In this document: in pieces, positions 8,147 to 17,483 of the stretch
How positions within the stretch are numbered: position 1 is the stretch's first letter
How the letters are laid out: each line of letters begins with the position of its first letter
Source: Planomonospora sp. ID67723
GTDB taxonomy: Bacteria; Actinomycetota; Actinomycetes; Streptosporangiales; Streptosporangiaceae
Assembly: GCF_015711605.1 (NCBI RefSeq)
Contig: NZ_JABTEZ010000001.1
Coordinates: 2,198,001-2,262,000 of the forward strand
Direction of reading: 5' to 3'
Length of the DNA stretch: 64,000 bases
Position numbers and translations under genes: made by a program
Notes under the pieces: generated by a model
The model's database searches: none
The model's input: the letters and a program-made list of their open reading frames with translations, nothing else
Told to the model about the DNA's origin: nothing

Positions 8147-10597
8147 TCACAGCGCCAGTTCGGGGTGGAGCCGCCGCATCGTCCAGGTGCGGCCCTTGTG
8201 CACGGCGTAGCCGCTCAGCGTCAGTCCCAGGGCCGTGAACAGCACCAGCACCCCGCCGGCCTGCCAGGCCACGGTCAGGTCGCCGCCGCTGATCAGCCGC
8301 CGCAGCGCGCTGACCACCCAGCTCATCGGGAGCCACGGCGAGATCGTCTGGAAGAAGCCCGGTGAGGTCTCGATCGGGTAGGTCCCGGCGGCCGAGGTGA
8401 GCTGGAGCATCAGCAGCGCCAGCACCGCGACCCGGCCGGGTGCGCCGAGCAGGGCGTTGACCGCCTGCACGATCGCCACGAACGCCGCCGTGGTCAGCAG
8501 CAGCAGCCCGGCCACCCCGGCCCAGTGCGCGGCCTCCAGCCCGAGCCCGAACCTGAGCACCGCCAGCAGCACGCCGACCTGCGCCGCGCCCAGGGCCAGG
8601 CCGGGCAGCCACCCGGCCACCGCGATCCGCCAGGCGGAGGCCGTACCGGCCAGGAGGCGGGGATTGAGCGGGCGCAGGACCATGTAGGTCACCATCGCGC
8701 CGACCCAGAGCGCCAGCGGGACGAAGAACGGCGCGAACCCGGTGCCGTAGTTGGGCACCTCGTTGACGACCCGGCTGGCCAGCGTGACCGGCTCGCTCAT
8801 CATGCCGGTACGGCTCTCGCGCTCGTCCCGGCCGTAGTCGGGGATCTCCTGCACCCCGTCGCCGAGCTTCTCACTCAGCTCGCGGGAGCCGTCGGCCAGC
8901 TTGCCGAGCCCGTCGGAAAGCCGGTCGAGCCCGTTGTCGAGCTTCCCGGCCCCTTCGCTCAGCCTGCCGACTCCGGTGTCCACCTTCGCGGCTCCGTCGC
9001 TCAGCTTGGTGATGCCGCCGTCGAGCTGGGCGAGTCCGCCGGAGAGCCGGGCGGAGCCGTCGCTCAGCTTGGTGATGCCGCCGTCGAGCTGGGCGAGTCC
9101 GCCGGAGAGCCGGGCGGAGCCGTCGCCCAATTTGGCGATGCCCGCGGTGAGCTGCGCGTTCGCGGTGGCGGCCGAGCCGAGCCCCTCATGGACCTTGGCC
9201 GAGCCGTCGGCCAGCTTGCCGAGTCCTTCGTCGAGCTGGTTGACCTTGTCCCGGGCCTGGTCGAGCATGCGCCCGGCGTCCGGCGCGAGCGCCGCCATGC
9301 GGCCCGCGGTCTCCGAGATCCGCCGCGCGTCCTGCTGGAGCTGGGCGAGGGCCGAGCCGTCGCCGCCCGCGGACGCGCTCGCCACCCCGTCCTCGACCTG
9401 CCGGGTGGACCGGATGAGCCCTTCGGCGGCGGCGCGCAGGCCGGGATCGACGTCGGGGTCGTTCTCCAGCATGGCGAGCAGCCGCTCCGCCTGCTGGCGG
9501 GACTGCCCGGCCTCCTGGCCGAGCCCGGCGGGCAGCCCGCCCACACCCCGGGCGACCAGGTCCGCGCCCTTCTCGACGGCCCGCGCGAGAGCCTGGAGCC
9601 GCGCGCCGTTGGCCTCCAGCGCCGGGACGAACTCGTCGGCCAGCTGGTTGAGCCTGGCGGTCTGGGCGTGGACCTGCCGGTACGCCTGGGCGTTGCCGTC
9701 GGCGACCTGCCGGGCGCCGTCCTTGAGCGTGACCAGCCCCCTGCCCAGCTTCCGGGAACCGCTTTCGGCGTCTCCGAGCCCCTTGGCCAGTGTCTTCGCG
9801 CCGGCCGACAGCTTCCCGGTGGCCGTGTCCGCGTCTCCCAGGCCCTTGGCCAGTGTCTTCGCGCCGGCCGACAGCTTCCCGGTGGCGGTGTCCGCGTCGT
9901 TCAGGCCCACGGTGAGCCGGCGGGTGCCGTCCCTGGCCTGGCCGAGGCCGGTGCGCAGGGTGGTCGCGCCCTCGCCCAGCCTGCCGGTGTTGTCACGGGC
10001 CTTGAGGTTGCCGTCGTGGAGCTTGTCCGCGCCGTCGGCGGCCTTGGCGGTGGCGTCGTGCAACTCGCCGAAGGAGACGAAGACGCTGTCCCAGTAGTCC
10101 TTGATCGCTGTACGGCTCGCGGCCTCCTTGACCTCGGCGAACACCGCGTCGGAGATGGTGCCCATGATGTAGCTGCGGCCGGTGTCCACGGTGACGCCGA
10201 GTTCGGCGGGGGTGGGCGTGCCGTCGCTCGACGGTGAGGCGAGCCGGGCGCTGAAGTCGGCGGGGACGGTCAGGGAGAGGTAGAAGCTGCCGTCGTTGAC
10301 GCCGTCGGCGGCCTCCCGGGCGCTGACCCGGTGCCAGGAGAACACCTCGCGTTCCTGGAGCTCGCGGACCAGATCCCGTCCCGCGTCGATCGTCTTGTCG
10401 CCCGCCTTCGCGGGCCGGTCCTCCATGACGAGCGCCACCGGGATGTTCTCCATGTTCCCCTGCGGGTCCCAGAACGACCACAGGTACAGCCCGGCGTAGA
10501 GCAGCGGCAGCAGCACCACGCCCGCCAGCGCCGCCCGGGTCAGCCGCGACCGGGTGAACCGCCGCAGCTCCAGCCTTCCCAGCCGCACCGGTCTCAT
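8147..10597 (-). CDS. YhgE/Pip-type ABC-2 membrane protein
   Basis: An 816-residue membrane protein. One span near residues 20-40 (RAALAGVVLLPLLYAGLYLW) is followed by a very long extracellular region made of coiled, heptad-like repeats with many DGxxKLxDG and GLxxLxxG units. At least five spans lie at the C-terminus (from about residue 610). This is the YhgE/Pip (phage infection protein) layout. The start overlaps the ATPase stop by 4 bp (ATGA), behind a GAGGAGGAG ribosome site. The protein likely works with the ATPase as an exporter or envelope machine; the substrate is unknown. Two exact or near-exact 63-bp duplications lie inside the repeat region. Confidence 0.88.
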   Translation of the reverse strand: MRPVRLGRLELRRFTRSRLTRAALAGVVLLPLLYAGLYLWSFWDPQGNMENIPVALVMEDRPAKAGDKTIDAGRDLVRELQEREVFSWHRVSAREAADGVNDGSFYLSLTVPADFSARLASPSSDGTPTPAELGVTVDTGRSYIMGTISDAVFAEVKEAASRTAIKDYWDSVFVSFGELHDATAKAADGADKLHDGNLKARDNTGRLGEGATTLRTGLGQARDGTRRLTVGLNDADTATGKLSAGAKTLAKGLGDADTATGKLSAGAKTLAKGLGDAESGSRKLGRGLVTLKDGARQVADGNAQAYRQVHAQTARLNQLADEFVPALEANGARLQALARAVEKGADLVARGVGGLPAGLGQEAGQSRQQAERLLAMLENDPDVDPGLRAAAEGLIRSTRQVEDGVASASAGGDGSALAQLQQDARRISETAGRMAALAPDAGRMLDQARDKVNQLDEGLGKLADGSAKVHEGLGSAATANAQLTAGIAKLGDGSARLSGGLAQLDGGITKLSDGSARLSGGLAQLDGGITKLSDGAAKVDTGVGRLSEGAGKLDNGLDRLSDGLGKLADGSRELSEKLGDGVQEIPDYGRDERESRTGMMSEPVTLASRVVNEVPNYGTGFAPFFVPLALWVGAMVTYMVLRPLNPRLLAGTASAWRIAVAGWLPGLALGAAQVGVLLAVLRFGLGLEAAHWAGVAGLLLLTTAAFVAIVQAVNALLGAPGRVAVLALLMLQLTSAAGTYPIETSPGFFQTISPWLPMSWVVSALRRLISGGDLTVAWQAGGVLVLFTALGLTLSGYAVHKGRTWTMRRLHPELAL
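8998..9123. repeat. 63-bp tandem duplication inside the YhgE-like gene
   Basis: Two consecutive 63-bp units (8998-9060 and 9061-9123) are identical. They encode two identical 21-residue steps of the extracellular repeat (unit containing LSGGLAQLDGGITKLSDG). The period keeps the frame, so copy number could change without breaking the gene. Confidence 0.85.
9781..9906. repeat. Second 63-bp tandem duplication inside the YhgE-like gene
   Basis: Units 9781-9843 and 9844-9906 are near-identical and encode two copies of a 21-residue step (unit containing DADTATGKLSAGAKTLAKGL). The period is the same as in the other duplication, but the unit sequence differs. Confidence 0.85.
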
Positions 10598-11496
10598 CGC
10601 TCCTCCTCCTGCCTCTCCCCGGCCCCTACGGCTGTTGCCGGGGGCCCGTCTCCGCCGCCGTCCGGTCCGGTCCCGTCGGTTTCGGCGTCGCCGTCCGGTT
10701 CGGCCCGGTCGGTGTCGTCGTCGCCCGGTCCGGGATCCTCGTCCTGGCGATCCGGTGAGGCCCCCGCCCGCACCGGATCGTCGCGGCCCGCCAGCCAGAG
10801 GAGATCCACCGGAACGGCGGGTTCCTCCGGCGCGGACTCCTCTGCCGGCGGCTCCTCCGCGGACGGCCCGTCCGGGACCGTGAGGTGCACCGTCCGCAGC
10901 AGCGGGCTCTCCGTGCAGGAGGCGACCACCGTCAGCCCCTGCCCGGCCAGATCGCCCAGGGTCGCCCAGAGCGCGTCCCTCCGGTCGGCGGCCAGACCGG
11001 CGTCCACGTTGTCGAGGACCAGCAGCCCGGGCTCGTCGAGCAGGGCCAGCGCGATCCCCAGGCGCACCCGCTGCTCGCGGCCGAGGTCGCGGATCAGCGT
11101 CCGGTCCTCGGGGGACAGCTCCAGCCCCGCCCGCTCCATCGCCGCCCCGGCGCGCCGGGCGCTCCCGGCGTTCCAGAACAGTCCTCGCACCCGCTCGTGC
11201 ACGTGCTCGCGGACGGTCAGCGCCCGCTCCAGGTCGTTGACCCCGTCGATCAGCCCGAGCGCGGCGACCCGCCGGATCGCCCTCGGCCCCGTGTGCCCGG
11301 CGACGGTGAGAGTGCCTCCGGTGGGCTTCATCCGGCCGGCCAGCGTGAGCAGCAGGCTGGTCCGCCCGCTGCCCGTCTCCCCGGCCACGGCGACCAGGTC
11401 GCCCGGATCCATGTCGAGGTCGACGTCGCGGTAGACCCAGCCGCGCTCGCTCCTCAGGGACAGGTCGCGGGCGTGCAGCGGGACCCCCTCGGGCAC
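10594..11496 (-). CDS. ABC transporter ATP-binding protein with altered catalytic motifs
   Basis: A 300-residue ABC-type ATPase paired with the YhgE-like permease. The Walker A loop reads GETGSGRTS, with Arg where Lys is usual. The signature region reads DLGREQRVRLG instead of LSGGQ. Walker B is LLVLDNVDAGL, with Asn in place of the catalytic Glu. The last 90 residues are an acidic, Pro/Asp/Glu-rich tail. I remember similar altered Walker A loops in partners of actinobacterial YhgE proteins, so this may be a family trait of slow or non-hydrolysing ATPases. The GTG start has a perfect AAAGGAGG 4 nt upstream. Confidence 0.8.
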   Translation of the reverse strand: MPEGVPLHARDLSLRSERGWVYRDVDLDMDPGDLVAVAGETGSGRTSLLLTLAGRMKPTGGTLTVAGHTGPRAIRRVAALGLIDGVNDLERALTVREHVHERVRGLFWNAGSARRAGAAMERAGLELSPEDRTLIRDLGREQRVRLGIALALLDEPGLLVLDNVDAGLAADRRDALWATLGDLAGQGLTVVASCTESPLLRTVHLTVPDGPSAEEPPAEESAPEEPAVPVDLLWLAGRDDPVRAGASPDRQDEDPGPGDDDTDRAEPDGDAETDGTGPDGGGDGPPATAVGAGERQEEER

Positions 11497-11510
11497 CGGG
11501 CCTCCTTTGT

Positions 11511-11532
11511 TTGAACTGACCGGTCAGTACAA
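11511..11532. promoter_or_regulatory. TetR-type operator before the ABC exporter operon
   Basis: A 22-bp palindrome with the perfect 12-bp core CTGACCGGTCAG (11516-11527) and only one mismatched pair outside it. It lies just upstream of the AAAGGAGG ribosome site of the ATPase gene, where a bound repressor would block transcription. The TetR encoded at the end of the same operon is the likely ligand. Confidence 0.75.
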
Positions 11533-11550
11533 AAACTATCACATGGAAAA

Positions 11551-11574
11551 GCCCCATCCCGGAAGGGATGGGGC
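11551..11574 (-). terminator. Rho-independent terminator of the M20 peptidase gene
   Basis: GCCCCATCCC (11551-11560) pairs perfectly with GGGATGGGGC (11565-11574) around a 4-nt loop. Read leftward, the hairpin is followed by TTTTCC. It starts 20 bp after the stop of the leftward M20 gene and separates it from the ABC operon. Confidence 0.85.
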
Positions 11575-11593
11575 CTCGCGCTGCTCCGGGACG

Positions 11594-12958
11594 TCAGCCG
11601 GCGGTCGCGGAGCCGTACTCCTGCAGGAAGAGCGCCTCGGTGAGGATCGTACGGCGGAGCTCCTCGACGACGACCCGCTCGTTGGGCGCGTGGATCGAGG
11701 CGGCGTCGTCCTCGGCGCCGAAGAGCAGGATCTCGGCGGCGGGGAACTGCCTGACCAGCGTGGAGACCAGCGGGATCGAGCCGCCGGCGCCGACGTCGCG
11801 CGGCGGGCGGCCGTAGGCGCGCTCCATGGCCCGGTTCAGTGCGGAGCGGGCCGAGCCGCCGGTGTCGGACAGGAAGCCCGAGCCGAGCACGTAGTCGGTG
11901 AAGCTCACCTTGGCGCCCCACGGGGCGACCTGGTCGAGGAAGTCGACCACCGCCTCGATCGTCGTCTTGGGGTCGCCCGCCGGGGGGACCCGTACCGTGA
12001 CGCGGGCCCGGGCGACCGGCTGGACCGCGTTGATCGCGCCCGAGACGGTCGGCACGTCGAGGCCGGTGACGGTGATGGCGTAGGAGGCCCAGAGCCGGTC
12101 GGCCAGCGAGCCGGAGCCCACCAGCGAGACGCCGTCCAGCACGCCCGCCGTGGCCCGGAACTCCTCCTCGGACGGGCCGGCGCCGAGGAAGGTGCCGCGC
12201 GGCAGGCCGGGGACGCGGATGTCGCCGTGGTCGTCGTGCAGGGCGGCCAGCATCCGGATCAGCGCCGCCAGGGCGTCCGGGGCGGCACCGCCGAACGAGC
12301 CGCTGTGCAGCGACTCCTCCAGGGTGCGCACCTCGATGGTGAACGCGCCCATGCCGCGCAGCGAGGTGGTGACCGACGGGTCGCCCACGCGCGGGTTGCC
12401 GGTGTCGGCGACGATGATCGTGTCGGCCCTGACCAGCTCGGGGTTGCGCTCGACGAACGCCTCCAGGCGCTCCCCGGCGTATTCCTCCTGGCCCTCGATG
12501 ATGACCTTGACGCCGACCGGGAACCGGCCCTGGAAGGTGCGGAGCGCGGCGACGTGGGAGATGACGCCGGACTTGTCGTCGGCGGCGCCGCGGCCGTAGA
12601 TCGCGCCGTCGACCTCCGTCGGCTCGAAGGCGGGGGTGCGCCAGAGCGCCGGATCGCCCGCGGGCTGGACGTCGTAGTGCGCGTAGAGCAGCACGGTCGG
12701 GGCGCCGGGGGGCGCCGGGGCCTCGGCGTACACGGCCGGGAAGCTCCCCTCCACCGGGATCTGCCGGACGTTCGGGAGCCCGGCGCTGCGCAGCAGCTCC
12801 TCGGTGGCCGCGGCGGCCGCGTGCACGGGCTCGTCCGGATGGCCGGGGAAGGCCACGGAAGGGATGGAGACGAGCCGCTTGAGGTCTTCGATCGCCCGGG
12901 GCAGACCCGCGGTGACGGCGCCTTCGATCTCGTCAGGAGTCACGACGTTCCCTCGCAT
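11594..12958 (-). CDS. M20-family dipeptidase / metallopeptidase
   Basis: A 454-residue cytoplasmic di-zinc peptidase of the M20 family (dipeptidase or carnosinase-like). The metal and catalytic motifs appear in order: LLYAHYDVQP (His and catalytic Asp), GRGAADDKSG (bridging Asp), EGQEEYAG (catalytic Glu pair), VADTGNP (Asp), and SIHAPNE near the C-terminus (His). The insert in the middle is the dimerisation domain. It probably releases amino acids from dipeptides. It is divergent from the aminotransferase-alanine dehydrogenase pair. Confidence 0.9.
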   Translation of the reverse strand: MRGNVVTPDEIEGAVTAGLPRAIEDLKRLVSIPSVAFPGHPDEPVHAAAAATEELLRSAGLPNVRQIPVEGSFPAVYAEAPAPPGAPTVLLYAHYDVQPAGDPALWRTPAFEPTEVDGAIYGRGAADDKSGVISHVAALRTFQGRFPVGVKVIIEGQEEYAGERLEAFVERNPELVRADTIIVADTGNPRVGDPSVTTSLRGMGAFTIEVRTLEESLHSGSFGGAAPDALAALIRMLAALHDDHGDIRVPGLPRGTFLGAGPSEEEFRATAGVLDGVSLVGSGSLADRLWASYAITVTGLDVPTVSGAINAVQPVARARVTVRVPPAGDPKTTIEAVVDFLDQVAPWGAKVSFTDYVLGSGFLSDTGGSARSALNRAMERAYGRPPRDVGAGGSIPLVSTLVRQFPAAEILLFGAEDDAASIHAPNERVVVEELRRTILTEALFLQEYGSATAG

Positions 12959-13240
12959 CTCAGTATGTGGTCCCGCCTATTGGAGCACAGGCGGTGAGCG
13001 GTCGCGTTCACCCCCGGGTGCGGCCGGGCGGTCCCCGTCCGCGTCCTCGTGATTCCGCCGGGTGGAACCCGGCCCGGCAGGAGCTCGATCCACCGCAGCC
13101 GGTGTCGCGGATTTCGTCGTCGTTACATGAGCGTTTTGCGGATTCCGAGGTTCTTACACCATGAACCCACGTTTTCACTTGGCAAAAGGACATTTGGCAT
13201 GCACACTGTGGGAAGCCCAGCTCACTGAGGGAAGATAGCG

Positions 13241-14635
13241 ATGACGTACCCCGAGAACACCGACGTGGCTTCGGTCATGAAGGCCGCGCAGGACAACCTG
13301 TGGATGCACTTCACCCGGCACGGCTCCTACGCGGACGCCGAGGTCCCGATGATCGTTCGGGGTGAGGGCGCCTACGTCTACGACGTCCACGGCAAGCGCT
13401 ACCTTGACGGCCTTGCCGGGCTCTTCGTCGTCCAGGCCGGCCACGGCCGCAGCGAGCTCGCCGAGGCCGCGGCCAAGCAGGCCCAGGAGCTGGCGTTCTT
13501 CCCCCTGTGGTCGTACGCGCACCCCAAGGCCGCCGAGCTCGCCCAGCGCCTGGCCGAGCAGACCCCCGGCGACCTCAACCGCGTCTTCTTCACCACCGGC
13601 GGCGGCGAGGCCGTCGAGACCGCGTGGAAGCTCGCCAAGCAGTACTACAAGCTGACCGGCAGGCCGCTCAAGCACAAGGTCATCAGCCGCCAGATCGCCT
13701 ACCACGGCACCCCGCAGGGCGCCCTGTCGATCACCGGCATCCCCGCCTTCAAGCAGATGTTCGAGCCGCTGGTGCCGGGCTCGGTCCGGGTGCCGAACAC
13801 CAACCACTACCGCGCCGACGAGATCACCGGCGTGGCCGGGATGACCCCCGAGCAGTACGGCTACTGGGCCGCCGAGCGCGTCGCCCGGGCCATCGAGATG
13901 GAGGGCCCGGACACCGTGGCCGCCGTCTTCGTCGAGCCGGTGCAGAACGCCGGCGGGTGCTTCCCGCCCCCGCCCGGCTACTTCCAGCGCCTGCGCGAGA
14001 TCTGCGACGAGTACGACGTGCTGCTCGTCTCCGACGAGGTCATCTGCGCCTTCGGCCGCCTGGGCACCATGTTCGGCGGACAGAAGTTCGACTACGTCCC
14101 CGACATCATCACCTGTGCCAAGGGCATGACCAGCGGCTACTCGCCGATCGGCGCCATGATCGCCTCTGAGCGCCTCTTCGAGCCGTTCAAGAACCCCACC
14201 GAGATGTTCGCCCACGGCTACACCTTCGGCGGGCACCCCGTCTCCGCGGCGGTGGCCCTGGCCAACCTCGACCTCTTCGAGCGCGAGGACCTGCTCGGCC
14301 ACGTGACCCGTAACGAGCCGGTCTTCCGCGCCACCCTCGAGCGTCTCCACGACCTGCCGATCGTCGGCGACGTGCGCGGCTCCGGATTCTTCTGGGGCAT
14401 CGAGCTCGTCAAGGACAAGGTGACCAAGGAGACCTTCAGCGCAGACGAGTCCGAGCGCATGCTCCGCGGCTTCCTGTCCAAGGCCCTCTTCGACGCGGGC
14501 CTGTACTGCCGCGCCGACGACCGCGGAGACCCCGTGGTCCAGCTCGCGCCCCCGCTCATCTGCGGTCCCAAGGAGTTCGACGAGATCGAGTCGATTCTCC
14601 GCTCCGTGCTCACCGAGGCATGGAACCGGCTCTAA
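13241..14635 (+). CDS. Class III pyridoxal-phosphate aminotransferase
   Basis: A 464-residue class III (omega-type) aminotransferase. FFTTGGGEAVETAWKLAKQYY holds the phosphate-binding loop, LLVSDEVICAFGRLG the PLP-ring Asp, and ITCAKGMTSGYSPIGAM the Schiff-base Lys. Close relatives are annotated as beta-alanine/omega-amino acid: pyruvate or putrescine-type transaminases. It lies 35 bp upstream of alanine dehydrogenase on the same strand. A functional cycle is plausible: transamination to pyruvate makes alanine, and the dehydrogenase returns pyruvate while releasing ammonia and NADH. The amino donor is not identifiable from sequence alone. Confidence 0.9.
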   Translation: MTYPENTDVASVMKAAQDNLWMHFTRHGSYADAEVPMIVRGEGAYVYDVHGKRYLDGLAGLFVVQAGHGRSELAEAAAKQAQELAFFPLWSYAHPKAAELAQRLAEQTPGDLNRVFFTTGGGEAVETAWKLAKQYYKLTGRPLKHKVISRQIAYHGTPQGALSITGIPAFKQMFEPLVPGSVRVPNTNHYRADEITGVAGMTPEQYGYWAAERVARAIEMEGPDTVAAVFVEPVQNAGGCFPPPPGYFQRLREICDEYDVLLVSDEVICAFGRLGTMFGGQKFDYVPDIITCAKGMTSGYSPIGAMIASERLFEPFKNPTEMFAHGYTFGGHPVSAAVALANLDLFEREDLLGHVTRNEPVFRATLERLHDLPIVGDVRGSGFFWGIELVKDKVTKETFSADESERMLRGFLSKALFDAGLYCRADDRGDPVVQLAPPLICGPKEFDEIESILRSVLTEAWNRL

Positions 14636-14670
14636 CCCGTTCCCGTCGCAACCCCAGGAAGGAAACCCAG

Positions 14671-15786
14671 ATGAAGATCGGCGTGCCCGCCGAGGTCAAG
14701 AACCACGAGTACCGCGTCGCCGCCACCCCCGCAGGCGTGCACGAGCTGGTCCGCCACGGCCACGACGTGTACCTCCAGCGCGGCGCCGGCCTCGGCTCGC
14801 ACCTGCCCGACGAGGACTACCTCGCCGCCGGTGCGAAGATCCTCGACACCGCCGACGAGGTGTGGGGCGAGGCCGACATGATCCTCAAGGTCAAGGAGCC
14901 GATCGCGGAGGAGTACCACCGCATGCGTGCCGGTCAGGTGCTCTTCACCTACCTGCACCTCGCGGCCGGCCGCGCCTGCGCCGACGCCCTGCTCCAGCAG
15001 CAGGTCACCGGCATCGCCTACGAGACCGTCCAGGTCGGCAACACCCTGCCGCTGCTGGCCCCGATGTCGGAGGTCGCGGGCCGCCTCGCCCCGCAGGTCG
15101 GCGCCTACAACCTGATGCGCTTCAACGGCGGACGCGGCGTGCTGCCCGGCGGCGTGCCCGGCGTGGCCCCGGCCAAGGTCGTCGTCATCGGCGCCGGCGT
15201 CTCCGGCCTCAACGCCGCGCAGATCGCCGTCGGCATGGGCGCGGACGTCACCGTCCTCGACCTCAACGTCGACCGCCTGCGCTACATCGACGCCATCTAC
15301 CAGGGCCGCCTGAAGACCCTCGTCTCGACCTCCTACGCGATCGAGAAGGAGGTCCTCGACGCCGACCTGGTCATCGGCGCGGTGCTGATCCCGGGCGCCA
15401 AGGCTCCGACGCTCGTCTCCAACGACCTGGTCTCCCGCATGAAGCCGGGCTCCGTGCTCGTCGACATCGCGATCGACCAGGGCGGCTGCTTCGAGGACTC
15501 CCGCCCGACCACGCACGCCGAGCCGACCTACCGGGTCCACGACTCGATCTTCTACTGCGTGGCCAACATGCCGGGTTCGGTGGCCAACACCTCCACCTAC
15601 GCGCTGACCAACGCGACCCTGCCGTACGCGGTCAAGCTCGCCAACCTGGGCTGGAAGGCCGCGCTCCAGCAGGACGCCGCCCTCGCCCCGGGTCTCAACA
15701 CCCACGCGGGACTGCTCACCAACGAGCAGGTCGCGGTCGCCCTCGGCCTGCCGTTCACGCCGGTCTCCGAGGTCATCTCCGCCTGA
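14671..15786 (+). CDS. ald: Alanine dehydrogenase
   Basis: A 371-residue NAD-dependent alanine dehydrogenase, the standard length for Ald, which interconverts L-alanine with pyruvate and ammonia. It starts [17 protein letters not shown] behind AGGAAGGAAA. The substrate-binding Lys lies in ILKVKEPI and the catalytic His in [10 protein letters not shown]. The Rossmann turn is [22 protein letters not shown]. Near the C-terminus [18 protein letters not shown] is the family signature. It follows the aminotransferase by 35 bp and is closed by a strong terminator, so the two form an operon. Confidence 0.95.
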   Translation: MKIGVPAEVKNHEYRVAATPAGVHELVRHGHDVYLQRGAGLGSHLPDEDYLAAGAKILDTADEVWGEADMILKVKEPIAEEYHRMRAGQVLFTYLHLAAGRACADALLQQQVTGIAYETVQVGNTLPLLAPMSEVAGRLAPQVGAYNLMRFNGGRGVLPGGVPGVAPAKVVVIGAGVSGLNAAQIAVGMGADVTVLDLNVDRLRYIDAIYQGRLKTLVSTSYAIEKEVLDADLVIGAVLIPGAKAPTLVSNDLVSRMKPGSVLVDIAIDQGGCFEDSRPTTHAEPTYRVHDSIFYCVANMPGSVANTSTYALTNATLPYAVKLANLGWKAALQQDAALAPGLNTHAGLLTNEQVAVALGLPFTPVSEVISA

Positions 15787-15816
15787 TCACCGTACGGCCC
15801 GCGGCCCGGCCGCGGT

Positions 15817-15860
15817 ACGGCGAGCGCCCCACGCCCTTCCGGGTGTGGGGCGCTCGCCGT
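15817..15860. terminator. Strong terminator after ald
   Basis: A 20-bp stem (15817-15836 with 15841-15860) with a single G.U pair and a TTCC loop, 30 bp after the ald stop codon. It lacks a T run, as is common in high-GC actinomycetes. It probably also ends the convergent Sel1-repeat gene. Confidence 0.8.
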
Positions 15861-15964
15861 TCAGGGAGACCCTGTGTTCGGGAACGCGCGCATTCGGGGC
15901 CCCGGGTGTCCGGGAGACCGCCGCCGAGCGGAGGCGGCCTGCCGCCCGGCGCCTTCGCCGTCGC

Positions 15965-17398
15965 TCAGCGCAGGCCGAGCCGTGCCCGCAGGTCGCGGGC
16001 GGTGACCAGGACGTGCTCGATCTCGGCCGGCGTCGGCCAAGGGGCGCTGCCCGGCCGGAGCAGCGTCGCCCGCACCGAGGCCAGGTGCTCGATCGCGCCC
16101 GGATGCAGCCCGCTCCGTGTGGTCAGCCAGCTCACCGCGACGGCCTGGTCGAGCAGCGGCCGGGTCACCAGGTCCCAGGTGCCGAGGATCTCGGCCAGCT
16201 CCCCGGCCCTGAGCGGGACCCCGCCCCGACGGGCCACCGCGTCGGCCGCCAGCTCGGCGCGGGCGACGAGCTCGGGCTCGGCGGTCCGCGCCCAGACCGG
16301 GGCGGACGGTCCCGGCTCGGCCGGGCGGGGCTCCGGCGTGTGCGCGGAGCCGGTCGCGGCGAGAAGCGAGGTCAGCTCGGCCGCGGCCCGCTGGTGCCCG
16401 GCCTGTGCCGCCTGGCGGAACCAGTGCTCCCCGCTCCGCAGGTCGCCCAGCTCCGCGATGAGCAGCAGTCCGAAATCGAAGGCCGCCTCAGGATCGCCGC
16501 CGGTCGCGGCCCGGCCGAACCAGTGACCGGCCGCCTGGACGTCGCCCAGCTCCACGCACACGAACCCGGCCGTGCGCTGGTCGTCCACCCGCCCCGCGTG
16601 GGCGGCCAGCTCGAACCATGCGCGGGCGGTGCGCAGATCGCCCCGGGAGAGCGCGATCCCACCGAGCTGCGAGGCGGCCCCGGGATGCTCGCTGCCCGCG
16701 GCCAGCCGGTAGAACGCCTCGGCTCCCTCCGGATCCCGGTTGGCCGCCAGGAGCAGGCCGAGGTGGTAGGCCGCGTCGGCATGCCCGCCCCGCGCGGCCA
16801 GCTCCCACCAGCGCAGCGTCTCGTCCTCCTCGCCCGCGGCGTAGGAGAGGAACCCCAGGTCGTGGCCGGAGGCCAGGTCGCCGTCCAGGGCCGCCCGCCG
16901 GTGCCACTCCCCGGCGGTCTTCAGATCACCCTCGTCCTCGTGGATCAGCGCCAGCCGGCGGGCGGCGTTCCGGGAGCCCGTCAGGGCCGCCGTCTCGAAC
17001 CACCGCCGGGCGGCGGCCAGTTCCCCGAGCTGCTCCATCAGCAGCGTCGCCAGGTTCAGCGCGGCCTCGGTGTCGCCGGTGACCGCGGCCCGTTCGTACC
17101 AGCGCACGGCCTCGTCGAGGCCGCCGTGCTTCTCGTGCCAGACGCCGAGGTTGTAGGCGCTGTCGGTGCTGCCCGCGGCGGCGGCCCGCTCCCACCAGTG
17201 CCGTGCCGCCGAACGGTCCCCCCGCTGCGCGTGATGGCGGCCGAGAAGGTGCGCGGCGCGCGCGTCACCCTTCTGCGCCGCCACAAGCAGGACGGCCGGA
17301 TCGTCGGTGTCGCGCTCGCCACCCTGTTCGTGCTCGGCGCCCCGGGGAGCGGGCACCTGGACCGCGGTCGTCTCCGGCTCACCTGGCCACCACCCCAT
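15965..17398 (-). CDS. Sel1/TPR-like repeat protein
   Basis: A 477-residue protein built from about eight Sel1-like helical repeats between residues 45 and 360. Each follows the pattern AxxLGxxxxxxGDxxxAxxWxxxAAxxGxxxA (for example ARHWWERAAAAGSTDSAYNLG). Such solenoids act as scaffolds for protein complexes. The last 110 residues are not repetitive and look helical. No signal peptide or membrane span is visible. The ATG follows GAGGAGG. Function unknown; it stands alone between convergent ald and the TauE-like gene. Confidence 0.82.
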   Translation of the reverse strand: MGWWPGEPETTAVQVPAPRGAEHEQGGERDTDDPAVLLVAAQKGDARAAHLLGRHHAQRGDRSAARHWWERAAAAGSTDSAYNLGVWHEKHGGLDEAVRWYERAAVTGDTEAALNLATLLMEQLGELAAARRWFETAALTGSRNAARRLALIHEDEGDLKTAGEWHRRAALDGDLASGHDLGFLSYAAGEEDETLRWWELAARGGHADAAYHLGLLLAANRDPEGAEAFYRLAAGSEHPGAASQLGGIALSRGDLRTARAWFELAAHAGRVDDQRTAGFVCVELGDVQAAGHWFGRAATGGDPEAAFDFGLLLIAELGDLRSGEHWFRQAAQAGHQRAAAELTSLLAATGSAHTPEPRPAEPGPSAPVWARTAEPELVARAELAADAVARRGGVPLRAGELAEILGTWDLVTRPLLDQAVAVSWLTTRSGLHPGAIEHLASVRATLLRPGSAPWPTPAEIEHVLVTARDLRARLGLR

Positions 17399-17483
17399 GT
17401 CATCCTCCTCGCTGACAATTCACAGGGTCGCATGTAACCGAGTGTAAGCGGAGCGTAATCAGGAGTTCTTTCTCCGGGAACGT

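Noticed and set aside
12959-13240. Regulatory signals in the spacer between the M20 peptidase and aminotransferase genes
   Set aside because: The 282-bp divergent spacer must hold two promoters, and TTGGCA at 13180 resembles a -35 box, but no convincing -10 partner or palindrome could be fixed; no gene is seen.
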